Of a DNA stretch of 64,000 nt, positions 24,032 through 35,953 are shown in pieces; position 1 is the stretch's first letter, and each line of letters begins with the position of its first letter. The stretch is from Theobroma cacao (lineage: Eukaryota; Streptophyta; Magnoliopsida; Malvales; Malvaceae): contig NC_030850.1 of the NCBI RefSeq assembly GCF_000208745.1, forward strand, positions 19,322,275 to 19,386,274, read 5' to 3'. The notes under the pieces are model-generated. The model was given only the letters and a program-made list of their open reading frames with translations, did no database searches and was not told the DNA's origin. A program made the position numbers and the translations under genes.

Positions 24032-24840
24032 TGTCACATCCCATTTTGTGAAGGGATCATGATTGACGTAAGAACCTAGATGGTTATAACTCACTAGGTC
24101 CAAGCAAGCTTCCTTACATTCATTCATACTCATTATGATTCATTAACCATCATCATAGTACATAAGGCAATCAATATACCATTACATACATTCATCCATA
24201 GCTGATAATACATGGTTATGGAACTTCTCAACAAAAACAGTGTATTTACTCCTATTCATTTTTAACATCAGAGTCAAAACTCAAACATCTTATCATATGA
24301 TCATTTATCTACACCCTCTGGTGTCCATATAAGCTTTCAAACCAACTTTGCACAAATAAACACAACATTCATAAAGTATATGCCAACCATTAGCTACATC
24401 ATCATAAACACATTCAAATATCCATAAACATAAAATAAAGATCAACTTGTCAGTAGATCATGACTAAACCCTTTAGGTATCAAGTGCTTGCTAAACACTT
24501 ACCAAAGAAAGAAGACTAAGAGCTCGCCTTCACGACAACCTGTATAAATTAATCATTAATCTGCAAAACAAAAAGATGGAAATAACGTATGAGTCACAAA
24601 ACTCTATGGGTGGATACGTGGAAGAGGATAAGCCAAGGGGGAAACTTTTTCGTAACCATGCACTTGTAATCACATTTCATTCATAAAAAAAGAATTTTCA
24701 ATTTCCATAATGCTGATAAAACATAGCATTTAAATACCTTTCTTATAACATTTAATTGAAAACAAGTTTTTGTAAATCATTGGAAACCATTTGCCTTTGA
24801 AAATCCCTTGAAAAACACTTGAAAACCCAATTTTGAAAAG

Positions 24841-24876
24841 AATCTATTGATAGATTTTGGAATCTATCAATAGATT
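24841..24876. repeat. perfect 16-bp inverted repeat with a 4-base loop
   Basis: AATCTATTGATAGATT (24841-24856) and its exact reverse complement AATCTATCAATAGATT (24861-24876), loop TTGG, inside LTR family C. A short ORF here is repeat-derived. Confidence 0.92.
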
Positions 24877-25295
24877 TTACATAGTATGCTTCCTGTAGTG
24901 TTCTGTCCAAAACTATTGATATATCTCCCTCAAGATTCGATAGATCAGTCTTGGAACTCAATTTTCTAAGTGAAATCCTACACATAACCATTATCTAAGT
25001 CCTTCTATTACATGGAACTATTCCTTAGTCTAAAGTTCAATTTAACCAAACCTAAAACCATCACAATCTAGTGTGTATCACATCATTAATATTCATTTCA
25101 TATAACATATACATTCTAGCATGCATCACAACAACAATTCTCATTCAGCATAACATAGACTCATTATCCTTAATGCATAGAACTTTCTTATTGTGACATA
25201 AACATTCCATAACTTTGAGTGGTGTCTGCCCTATTCAAGTGAAAAGTGGTTTAACCCCCACTATCTCGGGTTCCAAGCTTGCTTTTTGAGTGGCA

Positions 25296-25300
25296 TTCTA
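25296..25300. repeat. target site duplication TTCTA (left)
   Basis: Matches 35949-35953 and brackets element 2 exactly at its TG and CA ends. Confidence 0.93.
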
Positions 25301-28271
25301 TGTCAAGCCCGACTCTACAATATGTTTATTATGCCATTCTTACCTAAGAATGCATGTTTGCTTACTTAGGTACCTCGAAAATCGTTAAAGGACGGTATTG
25401 TACCAAATGGTACAATTAAGTTGAATTAAGCCTCGAACTAGTCCAAATAGAGATTTTAAGATGAAATTGAGAATTTTAAAATCCCAGAATGACTTAAAAT
25501 AGTGATTCAGAGTTCGAGAATAAATTTAGAGTCAAATTGGAATTTTCATGACTCAGGGGTAAAATGGTCATTTTGTCACCCGAGATTAAGATGTAAGTGT
25601 TGGATGAAATTTTTGACTAAGATTGATCATTTGGAGTATATTTGAGTTTGAGAAGTGATGAATTTTAATTCTGGCATTTTTTTGAGTATAGGGGTAAAAT
25701 AGTCATTTTGCCACCCCATGGGCAAAATTGTAATTTACATCACCCAACACTTGTCCAGCATATGAATTTCACCCATTATTATCATGGATAATTGAAGGAT
25801 TTTATGTGGTGGAGAAAGAAAGCTTAATAGTTAAGAATTTAAAAATGGACCAATGGTAAGGTGACAAGTGTCAAGCTTTATTTCTTTATTATTTTCCTTA
25901 TAAATTAGCACAAAATCAGCCTATTTCTCTTCATTATGGCCGGCCAAAGTAAGAACAAAGGAAGAAAAGAAAGAACAAGAACCCTAGGGTGAAAATTCAA
26001 GAGAAAATTGNNNNNNNNNNNNNNNNNNNNNNNNNNNNNNNNNNNNNNNNNNNNNNNNNNNNNNNNNNNNNNNNNNNNNNNNNNNNNNNNNNNNNNNNNN
26101 NNNNNNNNNNNNNNNNNNNNNNNNNNNNNNNNNNNNNNNNNNNNNNNNNNNNNNNNNNNNNNNNNNNNNNNNNNNNNNNNNNNNNNNNNNNNNNNNNNNN
26201 NNNNNNNNNNNNNNNNNNNNNNNNNNNNNNNNNNNNNNNNNNNNNNNNNNNNNNNNNNNNNNNNNNNNNNNNNNNNNNNNNNNNNNNNNNNNNNNNNNNN
26301 NNNNNNNNNNNNNNNNNNNNNNNNNNNNNNNNNNNNNNNNNNNNNNNNNNNNNNNNNNNNNNNNNNNNNNNNNNNNNNNNNNNNNNNNNNNNNNNNNNNN
26401 NNNNNNNNNNNNNNNNNNNNNNNNNNNNNNNNNNNNNNNNNNNNNNNNNNNNNNNNNNNNNNNNNNNNNNNNNNNNNNNNNNNNNNNNNNNNNNNNNNNN
26501 NNNNNNNNNNNNNNNNNNNNNNNNNNNNNNNNNNNNNNNNNNNNNNNNNNNNNNNNNNNNNNNNNNNNNNNNNNNNNNNNNNNNNNNNNNNNNNNNNNNN
26601 NNNNNNNNNNNNNNNNNNNNNNNNNNNNNNNNNNNNNNNNNNNNNNNNNNNNNNNNNNNNNNNNNNNNNNNNNNNNNNNNNNNNNNNNNNNNNNNNNNNN
26701 NNNNNNNNNNNNNNNNNNNNNNNNNNNNNNNNNNNNNNNNNNNNNNNNNNNNNNNNNNNNNNNNNNNNNNNNNNNNNNNNNNNNNNNNNGTGAGTAACCT
26801 TACTATCATCTTAATTATCTAAAGTGGTTTTTATCCGATTTTGTGATTTTATGGAAAATGAGTTAAATGGTAAATCTTTGTGTTTTGTAATTAAAATGTG
26901 ATTTAATGAAATGATTTTATAACATTGTCTTGAAATTGAATGATGGTTTGAAAATAGAGTAATTGGAGACTGTTTTCATGTGTTGTAAATTCATGGTTTG
27001 AATCGAATGGTTTATGACAATATTTGCATGAATGGCTGAATTAGTATTTGTGTTGAAATATATGAACTGTGTATTTAGCCTTGAGAGGCTAGATTGTGAT
27101 ATAATTCCCATGTCATGCGGTTGAGATTTTATTGAATTGGTGGGTTTAGCTTGCTGTAGTGGGCGGGTTCCGTAGACCATCCTATTAGAGGGGCACGTTA
27201 ACCCCGTTAAATTCTTACCTCGGTCAGAGAAGCGTGTAGGGTAACTCCCGAGGTACAACTTTAGAGTTCACTTCACGCCAAACCACCACGTGAGGGTGAA
27301 CTCAACTAACGCTAAGGAATGGCTATGTTTTCAAAATATAAACATGATTTATGCGTACATGACTTTTTAACAGCCTTGGTGGACTCGGTTAGGATAGCCC
27401 TAAGCCAAGGTATCCCTGATAACTGAGTATGAGAATGATTTTGGCATGAGCTAAAGTTTTAAGAAATTCATAAGCCATGTTGATTACTCGATTTATATGA
27501 ATTGATTTTATTTGGTTGAAATGAGTTGAAAGGTGATGAATTACAGTATAATGATCTATTTTAATTTGTCTCCATTTACTCAGCTTTAGATATTTTAGAT
27601 GGTATTTGTTTACTCACTAGGATTATATAATCTCACCACCCTCCTTTCCACCCCTTTCAAGCTCAGGATAGTCGATAGATAGCTCATTTCGTTGAGGGCT
27701 ACAGTTGGACTTGCATCCTCAAAAACTGTAGGTTTACCGTTTTTGATACTTTTGGTCGTTCGTAGGCCACGTGTCACTGTAAATTAATTTCATACTTTGG
27801 TTATCTGTATTACAGTATGTATGAATTTATTTAGTTTTTACGCTACAAAAATTATTTACCGGTAACTCTATAAATATTGTTTTATAAGAAAATAGAATAT
27901 TTTATTGAATATTTTTATTATATTCAAATAGTCATAATTTCATTTTAAATGAATGTTTTAGACATCTAAACTTATTTTTTATTATGAAATATGTGTTTTC
28001 CACTCACATACTACATTTTTAACTGGTCTTGGAATTTTTGGGAAAAATGACCAAAATACCCCTATGTAGTTGAAATTTTTCTTTGACTGTTTTTTAATTG
28101 AAATTTGTTCATATCACTTTAAAACATGATTTTAGTAACTAATACTCACAAGAAAAGTGAGAAAACTGATGTTAAGCCTTGAGAGGTTTCGATTAGAATT
28201 CCAAGTAATGAATGTCTATCGGGACATCGCGGCGGTTGTCATGGGCTCGATGAGAGTTCCAAGTCATGACA
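25301..28271 (+). repeat. 5' LTR of element 2 (family B)
   Basis: Starts TGTCAAGCCCGACTC and ends GTTCCAAGTCATGACA. It includes the N gap. A TATA-like TATAAATT at 25900-25907 precedes the gap. The segment 27001-28271 matches 32329-32739 plus 35081-35948 nearly base for base in length. The ORF at 26917-27258 on minus is LTR sequence. Confidence 0.9.
26011..26789. other. assembly gap (779 N)
   Basis: Undetermined bases inside the element 2 5' LTR. Any ORF spanning it is meaningless. Confidence 1.
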
Positions 28272-28278
28272 ATTAGAT

Positions 28279-28290
28279 TGGTATCAAAGC
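28279..28290 (+). other. primer-binding site of element 2
   Basis: TGGTATCAAAGC seven bases after the LTR end, complementary to initiator methionine tRNA with one mismatch against TGGTATCAGAGC. Confidence 0.85.
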
Positions 28291-28361
28291 TTTTGGTTTT
28301 AAAGATCAGAGCTTTTGAGTCTAAAGTTGTATTAAAATTTACAGTGTCAATGTAGCCCCAA

Positions 28362-28420
28362 GTTAAGTTAAGTTAAGTTAAGTTAAGTTAAGATAAGTTA
28401 AGTTAAGTTAGGTTAGGTTG
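28362..28420. repeat. (AAGTT)n pentanucleotide microsatellite
   Basis: About eleven consecutive 5-base units with a few substitutions, in the leader between primer site and reading frame. Confidence 0.92.
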
Positions 28421-28536
28421 AATAGAATGCATGCATATGCATATAAAAACCTACCTACTCTGGTGATGTGTAAATAATTAAGAAATTACTGCTTGATTGC
28501 GTATAGGTTTTGAGGTGCGCTGGTGGCACACACACC

Positions 28537-29076
28537 ATGTCTAGAAGAGGTGGTAGTCCCGATACCCCTCATACTGCAAGTGAGGGATCATTAGATTCCA
28601 CTGCCAGGAGCCAATGGTGCCCTGATCTAAGTAATCCAAAATGGTTTTGTAATAAGGAAAGCTTCGAGAGTAGCGAGAATTTTGAAAGTGAGAGTAGCTC
28701 CGATACTCCGAAAACTGTAAAAGATTTCCTTTTGAAACAACCTAAAGAATACCATAGAGAATGGGTGAGGAAGGCAATTGCAAGGGGAGGTATTCGTCCT
28801 AGGAAGGGCGTGTCAGTTGTTCAACACTATCCTCCAGGCTGTGGAATGAATGTAAAGGAACAATAGGAAAAGAATAAGGAGAAAATAACTGTTGCAAATA
28901 ATCCCTGTAGGAAGGTGAATGTTGTACGACATTTTCCTCCCGATTGTGGAAGAAATGCTGCACCGGTGAGTGATGAGGAATGTAGGAGAACACAACAAGC
29001 CTGGATTGAGGAACAAAGGAGAAAATCTCAGGAGAAGGAGAACTCGGAAGAGGATCTTAAAAAAGATGTAGAGTAG
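28537..29076 (+). pseudogene. gag-like reading frame of element 2
   Basis: Opens MSRRGGSPDTPHTASEGS (ATG at 28537; an upstream in-frame ATG at 28510 is less likely). It runs to a TAG at 28864-28866 and continues in the same frame to a TAG at 29074-29076, about 180 codons in all. It is hydrophilic and acidic at first (ESSENFESESSSDTP), then basic. Two related motifs 35 codons apart are VVQHYPPGCGMN and VVRHFPPDCGRN, the second followed by DEECRRTQQAW. I do not recognise the family with certainty. No zinc knuckle or enzyme motif is visible. It could be a degraded gag or an element-specific protein. Confidence 0.5.
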
Positions 29077-32000
29077 AATCTTTCAATAAGATCAGATTAA
29101 GATGATGATCTTAATGACATGTAATATTTTCGTAGGATTTTGTACTATTTTAACTCTATGTAGATGTAGTGTAAAGGAGATAATAGTTATCTGTACAAAG
29201 AAGTTAATAGTTTGGCTTTTAAAGTGTATGAATAGAATGGATTATAAAGTAGTTGTTTAAATGATTGGATGTATATGAGAATCTTTTGGTAGGACAGAGG
29301 TGGACTAACACTATGGCTATCAAGGAAAGATATTTATCTTAGTGGCATGGTTGATCATCTTAAATAATTACTAAAGACTGATGTAGAAAGTCATTAATGA
29401 TTCAAGTAATTACCAGATCTAGCAATGAATATATTTTGCAGCACTAAGAAATGGACACCGATTAACGTGATGAACTTTTGGGGTGATAACCCTAGATTTT
29501 GACGAGGTATAAAAGGTCATTTGAATTGATGATGTTTGTTGGGAATTATTACTTATCATAGTATGTGAGTTTTTGATATGATTCCGAATGCAAAGCTAAA
29601 TAAATAAATTATGATTTATGAGACAAATTGTATCAAAGAAGATGATTCCCGAGCAAACACATTGAACTAGGGGACTATGTTATAATAAGCGGGTTCAGTG
29701 TGTTGAAATTGCACAGGATATTGGGAGAGAGTGTGGTAAGACTAGCAATTAATCATGGAGTTGTGAAATTGGGAATCTTAACTGTAGTTACAATTCGAAA
29801 GGATATGGAAGAAATCAATGAGGCTCTAGATGACATTTTGAGCGATTAATGTGATAAAGTCAAAGATTGTAAGCTTAAGGGTGGAGGAAGTATAAAATGA
29901 TGCCATAACATTATAGGAAGATAATCTAATACAAATATGTTCCATTAGAGATAAATGAAGGAACTTACAAAAAAAAGATAAATTTTTTATTAATAAGGAT
30001 TATGAGTATAAATGTAGTGAAAGACGAACTATTTTTGTGGTCTTTGTATTGGAAGTTAATAAACTATTGGAGTTATAAGACAAGGAAGATGATCAGTAAT
30101 GGATATTGAAAATAGTGGGATACCATAAATAATAAGTAATTATGTGTATGATGATGTATATATTGTGAATTCATTACACCATATGGGAAAGATGTCCTAA
30201 GGTGGAACTTGAAATATGTGGATTTTTGGATATGCTCTAGGAGGAAACTTCTGCATCCTAAATTCGAGATATCTTGATCTTATAACTGCAAGGACGAGAT
30301 GTAATAATTAAGTGAATTATCCACTTTATAAATGTAATTGGTTAAGAACCCTTTATGGCTAGAAAGCACAAACAAATTGGGAGTGGCATGAAGATGAAAT
30401 TCATGAGTTGAAGAATGGTTATTGGTTTTGATGCTAAGCTTTGTTGTTTGGAGTCTTAACTGCATTGGGGAGGTATTAAGATAAAGATGATGACTGAAAT
30501 TGCAGAGTTTCTTTATTGCCTTAGATATTGACATGTAAGAGAAAGAAAAGTTAAAGAGTTTTTGAGATGGCTACATAAAAATAAATTAACATGTGGAGTG
30601 TTAAGATGAATAATATGTTGACTGAAGTCAAATCTTAAGAAATAAAGAAGGCAAGAGATTAAGCCTTGTTAAAGACTAAAGACAAAGCGAGTGAAATGTT
30701 AGATGAATGTATGAGATATTGATAAGAGATGTCAATACCAAGTGATGAAAGTGTGAATAAAGATTTCAAGAATGATATAGCAAATGAGTTTATATAGAAT
30801 ATTGTTATGAGAATATACAAATCTTGTCTTGACTTTGTTGAAAGGAAAGAATTAGTATCAACACAAGTATACTAGGTGACACGTTAGAAACCCTTGGAGA
30901 TAAATTGAAGCATGAGTAGTTGGGCATGCCTTTATGGAAATGATATACTTGGAGTATGAAAGAGCCAATAAGTGATTAAGTGTTTCAAGAATGTTTAAAC
31001 ACCTTTGAGAAAGAATTATAAATTATACGAGATGAGTATAAGATGCATGACTTTGAAACTTGTTAAGAAGCCAAACGACTAAGTCACAAGTTAAGTGATC
31101 ACCTGCTGTGAGACATAAGTTTAAGATAGATATCCCCAAGGAAATACTCAAGATAAGTTCTGCAATGGATCTCGTGAAAGTAAACATTAAGTTATATGAT
31201 CATAAAAAAGGAAGCCATAAGCTAAGAGTGATATTTGTATTGACATTGAAAAATACTTGAGGAGAATCTAGTTTCAAGTCTTGTAATTTCAAGTACAATT
31301 TGTAAATTGGTTAAGGAAGAATGATGTTATATTCGTATGAAAGAGTGGAACAAAGGATGATAGAAGTTGACCTTGATAATGAAGTCAGATAATGAAACTT
31401 TCCTAATATGTTATGGAAATTGGAATTCGAAAATGCTTGAGACATACATGATTCAAATGAGTCTGAGTTTTAAGTGATAAATCAATATTTGAATGCAAGA
31501 AGGATACAAGGTAATGTAGAGGCATGAAGGATAATCGAGGAAAAAGGATGACTCTTAGGAATTGTGGTATTGCATAAGATGCAACGATCAAGTTAAGACA
31601 AATCTTTGAGGCATCAATGGGATTATAAAAGCATACACGCATAATAGATTATAATTCAATGGAGATGACATTGTGATGCAATGATATATAGTATAAGAAA
31701 ACTTAAGCATATAATTGGAAATGATAAGAAGAGAGTATAAGTATGTAAATGATGTGGAACTATGCACAAGCATGATGAGAATTTGTATGAATTATGAAGA
31801 TTATTCTATTGAATCTTGGTTATGGATGGGAATGAACAAAGAGAAATTAGTCTAAAGGCATTTGAAAACAGAGACTCGTATACATAATGAGGAATATGGA
31901 CATTTGAATGTGCATGTATACATATGTGTGGAGTTAATGATGTACCTAACTAAAATGAAGAATGGTTTTAGTGATTCGAGATTTGAACTCAATCTATTTG

Positions 32001-32328
32001 ATGAGTTATATAGATAATGTAATGATCAAAAATCTTATCAGAAGTCGATTATGGCGACCTAAGGAATTTTGGGGAAATAGTTAAGGAAATGTAATCTATA
32101 GTGCGATTAAGCCATATGAGATGGATTAATAGGATTAAGAAGATTGAAATTTCCTAAATGCAAGGTAAACATGAAGTATGTGGAAATAATTGAAGCCATT
32201 AATCTTCCCTAACGTTAAGGATATGTATAGGAATGAGTATGGCGTGTTAATGATGCCGTAAACTACACAATAGTGTATGAGGATAGGATGAATGAATGAA
32301 AGTCGAGAAATTTGATATGGAATGAAGT
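29077..32328 (+). other. non-coding interior of element 2
   Basis: Over 3 kb of AT-rich sequence without any reading frame or recognisable pol motif on either strand. Short minus-strand ORFs (30280, 31403, 31588) have no family features. The region ends abruptly where LTR homology resumes mid-LTR at 32329. Confidence 0.6.
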
Positions 32329-32734
32329 AATCGAATGGCTTATGACAATATTTGCATGAATGGCTGAATTGGTATTTGTGTTGAAATATATGAACTGTGT
32401 ATTTAGCCTTGAGAGGCTAGATTGTGATATAATTGTCATGTCATGCAGTTGAGATTTTATTGAATTGGTGGGTTTAGCTTGCTGTAGTGGGCGGGTTCCG
32501 TGGACCAACCTAATATCCGTGGCACAGTAACCCTGTTATATTCTTACCTCGGTCGGAGAGGCGTGTAGGGTAACTCCCGAGGTACAACTTTAGAGTTCAC
32601 TTCACATCAAAATACTACGTGAGGGTGAACTCAGCCAACGCCAAGGAACGACTATGTTTTCAAAATAAAAACATGATTTATGCGTACATGACTTTTTAAC
32701 AGCCTTGGTGAACTCGGTTGGGATAGCCCGAGGT

Positions 32735-32739
32735 CAAGG
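32735..32739. repeat. target site duplication CAAGG (left)
   Basis: Matches 35081-35085. The uninterrupted sister LTR has a single CAAGG at 27406-27410, confirming the insertion site. Confidence 0.95.
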
Positions 32740-35080
32740 TGTCACGACCCAAATTTCGGGCCATGACCGGCGCATGGGTCCAATGGACGTAATCCACTAA
32801 ACCCAAGCAAGCCTATTATTTATCTTACTCATCATACCATCAAATATTGTTAAGTCACAAATTGTAACTTTAAACCAAAATAGTAATATACATTGCCAAC
32901 TCATACTGGCATTACTCATTTAAAATATACATACATTGTCTACATCATGTATTCTAATAATTTACATTAAGTTTGTCTATACAAAACAAAATAACACTCG
33001 ACTTCTAGCGGAGGGACTTAGATGAATGTACAACTACTGAATACCGAGAAACCTACCAAAAGATGGACACAGGTCTACAAGGACACCTCGTCCTAGTTAC
33101 CAGCTGCCTCGTGATCTAAAAACATGAATTTGAAAATGGTGAGTATAAACCCAGTGAGTGAACAAGGAAGGGAACAAGCAACAACAAAGGAAAATTTAAA
33201 ATCATGATGCACTAGTTTCAAAACAATGCAATTTGGTTCATTCCTAATAAAACCCCTTATCGAGCCCTTAAGTGATTAATCATTTGAAAATCATGAACCC
33301 ATACATAGCNNNNNNNNNNNNNNNNNNNNNNNNNNNNNNNNNNNNNNNNNNNNNNNNNNNNNNNNNNNNNNNNNNNNNNNNNNNNNNNNNNNNNNNNNNN
33401 NNNNNNNNNNNNNNNNNNNNNNNNNNNNNNNNNNNNNNNNNNNNNNNNNNNNNNNNNNNNNNNNNNNNNNNNNNNNNNNNNNNNNNNNNNNNNNNNNNNN
33501 NNNNNNNNNNNNNNNNNNNNNNNNNNNNNNNNNNNNNNNNNNNNNNNNNNNNNNNNNNNNNNNNNNNNNNNNNNNNNNNNNNNNNNNNNNNNNNNNNNNN
33601 NNNNNNNNNNNNNNNNNNNNNNNNNNNNNNNNNNNNNNNNNNNNNNNNNNNNNNNNNNNNNNNNNNNNNNNNNNNNNNNNNNNNNNNNNNNNNNNNNNNN
33701 NNNNNNNNNNNNNNNNNNNNNNNNNNNNNNNNNNNNNNNNNNNNNNNNNNNNNNNNNNNNNNNNNNNNNNNNNNNNNNNNNNNNNNNNNNNNNNNNNNNN
33801 NNNNNNNNNNNNNNNNNNNNNNNNNNNNNNNNNNNNNNNNNNNNNNNNNNNNNNNNNNNNNNNNNNNNNNNNNNNNNNNNNNNNNNNNNNNNNNNNNNNN
33901 NNNNNNNNNNNNNNNNNNNNNNNNNNNNNNNNNNNNNNNNNNNNNNNNNNNNNNNNNNNNNNNNNNNNNNNNNNNNNNNNNNNNNNNNNNNNNNNNNNNN
34001 NNNNNNNNNNNNNNNNNNNNNNNNNNNNNNNNNNNNNNNNNNNNNNNNNNNNNNNNNNNNNNNNNNNNNNNNNNNNNNNNNNNNNNNNNNNNNNNNNNNN
34101 NNNNNNNNNNNNNNNNNNNNNNNNNNNNNNNNNNNNNNNNNNNNNNNNNNNNNNNNNNNNNNNNNNNNNNNNNNNNNNAATTTACACACTATGAACTCTA
34201 AAAGCTATCTCTTAGCTAGTTTTCAATTGCCACTTTAAATGGCTATCTATGTTCACTATCTTAATCACTAAAAAGTAATGAACATACTAAACAACAAAAC
34301 AGCTCATAAATCACAATTACTAGCCATTTTCTGCAGCTAAAAATCAAACTTGGTGCATCACTCACCCTAGGGTTCCTTTGTAGTTGGATTCTCTTCCAAT
34401 AGCTTCCAAATCAATGGAGTGATTCTCTCTTTCTCTCTCTATAATGCCCAACTAGTGAGAGAAAGTATGAAAACAAGATATTTCAAGGTTTTTGAAGTGA
34501 GAAGATGAAATGGCACAAAGGTTTATGGAAGGGTGCACCAAAAGCATGAAAATTATAGCTAAAGAGAGAAAGTTGTGGAAGTTTGAAAATCAAGCTTCCA
34601 TGGAGTTTGAAGAAATGTGAGAGAGAAGAAGGGAAGAAGAAGACTAGCTGCTGGAAAATTCAAGAAGTTGCTGGAAATTCAAGGTATTTATAGGCAATCT
34701 TATCCTTTCCTTTAAACTTACAAAAATACCCCTCCACCAATTAACTTACTCTCCTCCAATCTTTTATGCAATCTTTTTGCTCTTTTAACACTGGGACAAT
34801 ATCCATAATGGTCTAAACATGCTCGAGTTCATAAAAACTTAAATTTTAACCCGAGGTGAAAAATGACCATTTTGCCCCTGTTATGAAAATTATTGAAACT
34901 TCTAGTTTTCTTCGTGTTTTCATCAGCACACATCATTTATACTGTCTTATGCCTATTTAGGCCTTAAAATATCATAAAACTTTCTTCTGTAAGCTTATTA
35001 GAGAAAATGACAAAACTACCCCTAGCTCATATTATTACATCTATACTTAGTTACAAGCCTATAGAAGTTGGGGTCTCACA
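32740..35080 (-). mobile_element. solo LTR, gypsy family A
   Basis: Same family and orientation as the 5' LTR of element 1 (5216-7929), from TGTCACGACCC to GGGGTCTCACA, with flanking CAAGG duplications and no internal region. A TATA box complement (TATTTATA) lies at about 34686-34693. The N gap covers the palindrome cluster seen in the intact copy. Confidence 0.93.
33310..34178. other. assembly gap (869 N)
   Basis: The corresponding part of the intact LTR is about 5787-7025, near 1.24 kb, so either the gap size is an estimate or this copy is shorter. Confidence 1.
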
Positions 35081-35085
35081 CAAGG
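35081..35085. repeat. target site duplication CAAGG (right)
   Basis: Right partner of 32735-32739; element 2's 3' LTR continues from here. Confidence 0.95.
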
Positions 35086-35948
35086 TATCCTTGATAACTA
35101 AGTATGAGAATGATTTTGACACGAGCCAAAGTTTTAAGAAATTCATAAGCCATGTTGATTACTCGATTTATATGAATTGATTTTATTTGGTTGAAATGAG
35201 TTGAAAGGTGATGAATTATAGTATGATGATCTATTTTAATCTGTCTCCATTTACTCAGCTTTAGATATTTTAGATGGTATTTGTTTACTCACTGAGATTA
35301 TATAATCTCACCACCCTCATTTCCACCCCTTTCAGGCTCAGGATAGTCGGTAGATAGCTCATTTCATTGAGGGCTACAGTTGGACTTGCATCCTCAAAAA
35401 CTGTAGGTTTACCGTTTTTGATACTTTTGGTCGTTCGTTGGCCCACGTGTCACTGTAAATTAAATTTTATACTTTGGTTATTTATATTACAATATGTATG
35501 AATTTGTTTAGCTTTTACACTACAAAAATTATTTACCGGTAACTCTATAAATATTATTTTATAAGAAAATAAAATATTTTATTGAATATTTTTATGTTAC
35601 TCAAATAGTCATAATTTCATTTTAAATGAATGTTTTAGACATCTAAACTTATTTTTTATTATGAAATATGTGTTTTCCACTCACATACTACATTTTTAGC
35701 TGGTTTCGAAATTTTTGAGAAAAATGACCAAAATACCCTTGTGTAGTTGAAATTTCTCTTTGACTGTTTTTTAATTGAAATTGGTTCATGTCACTTTAAA
35801 ACATGATTTTAGTAACTAATACTTATAGGGGAAGTAAGAAAACTGATGTTAAGCCGTGCGAGGTTTTGATTGGCATTCCGGATAATGAATGTCTATCGGG
35901 ATATCGCGACAGTTGTCACGGGCTGGATGGGAGTTCCAGGTCGTGACA

Positions 35949-35953
35949 TTCTA
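35949..35953. repeat. target site duplication TTCTA (right)
   Basis: Right partner of 25296-25300; LTR family C continues from here. Confidence 0.93.

Larger units (their letters stand above)
25301..35948 (+). mobile_element. non-autonomous gypsy-type LTR element (element 2, LARD-like)
   Basis: Bounded by TG...CA and a perfect TTCTA target duplication. It has a 5' LTR (25301-28271), primer site (28279-28290), a ~4-kb internal region with one short gag-like reading frame and no RT, integrase or protease, and a 3' LTR lacking its first ~1.7 kb. The LTR family (B) is the same as the solo LTR at 9196-12006. A solo LTR of family A is nested in its 3' LTR. The absence of pol suggests mobilisation by a related full element; heavy decay of a pol beyond recognition cannot be excluded. 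Confidence 0.82.
32329..35948 (+). repeat. 3' LTR of element 2, 5'-truncated and split
   Basis: 32329-32739 matches 27001-27410 and 35081-35948 matches 27406-28271; the first ~1.7 kb of the LTR and the polypurine tract are missing. The gap between the two pieces is the family A solo LTR. It ends GGTCGTGACA followed by TTCTA. Confidence 0.9.

Noticed and set aside
25989..26822. ORFs on both strands spanning the first N run
   Set aside because: Produced by undetermined bases in the assembly gap.
30280..31773. Minus-strand ORFs of 61-84 codons in the element 2 interior
   Set aside because: No family wording or conserved start; expected by chance in AT-rich non-coding DNA.
33257..34201. ORFs on both strands spanning the second N run
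   Set aside because: Produced by undetermined bases in the assembly gap.
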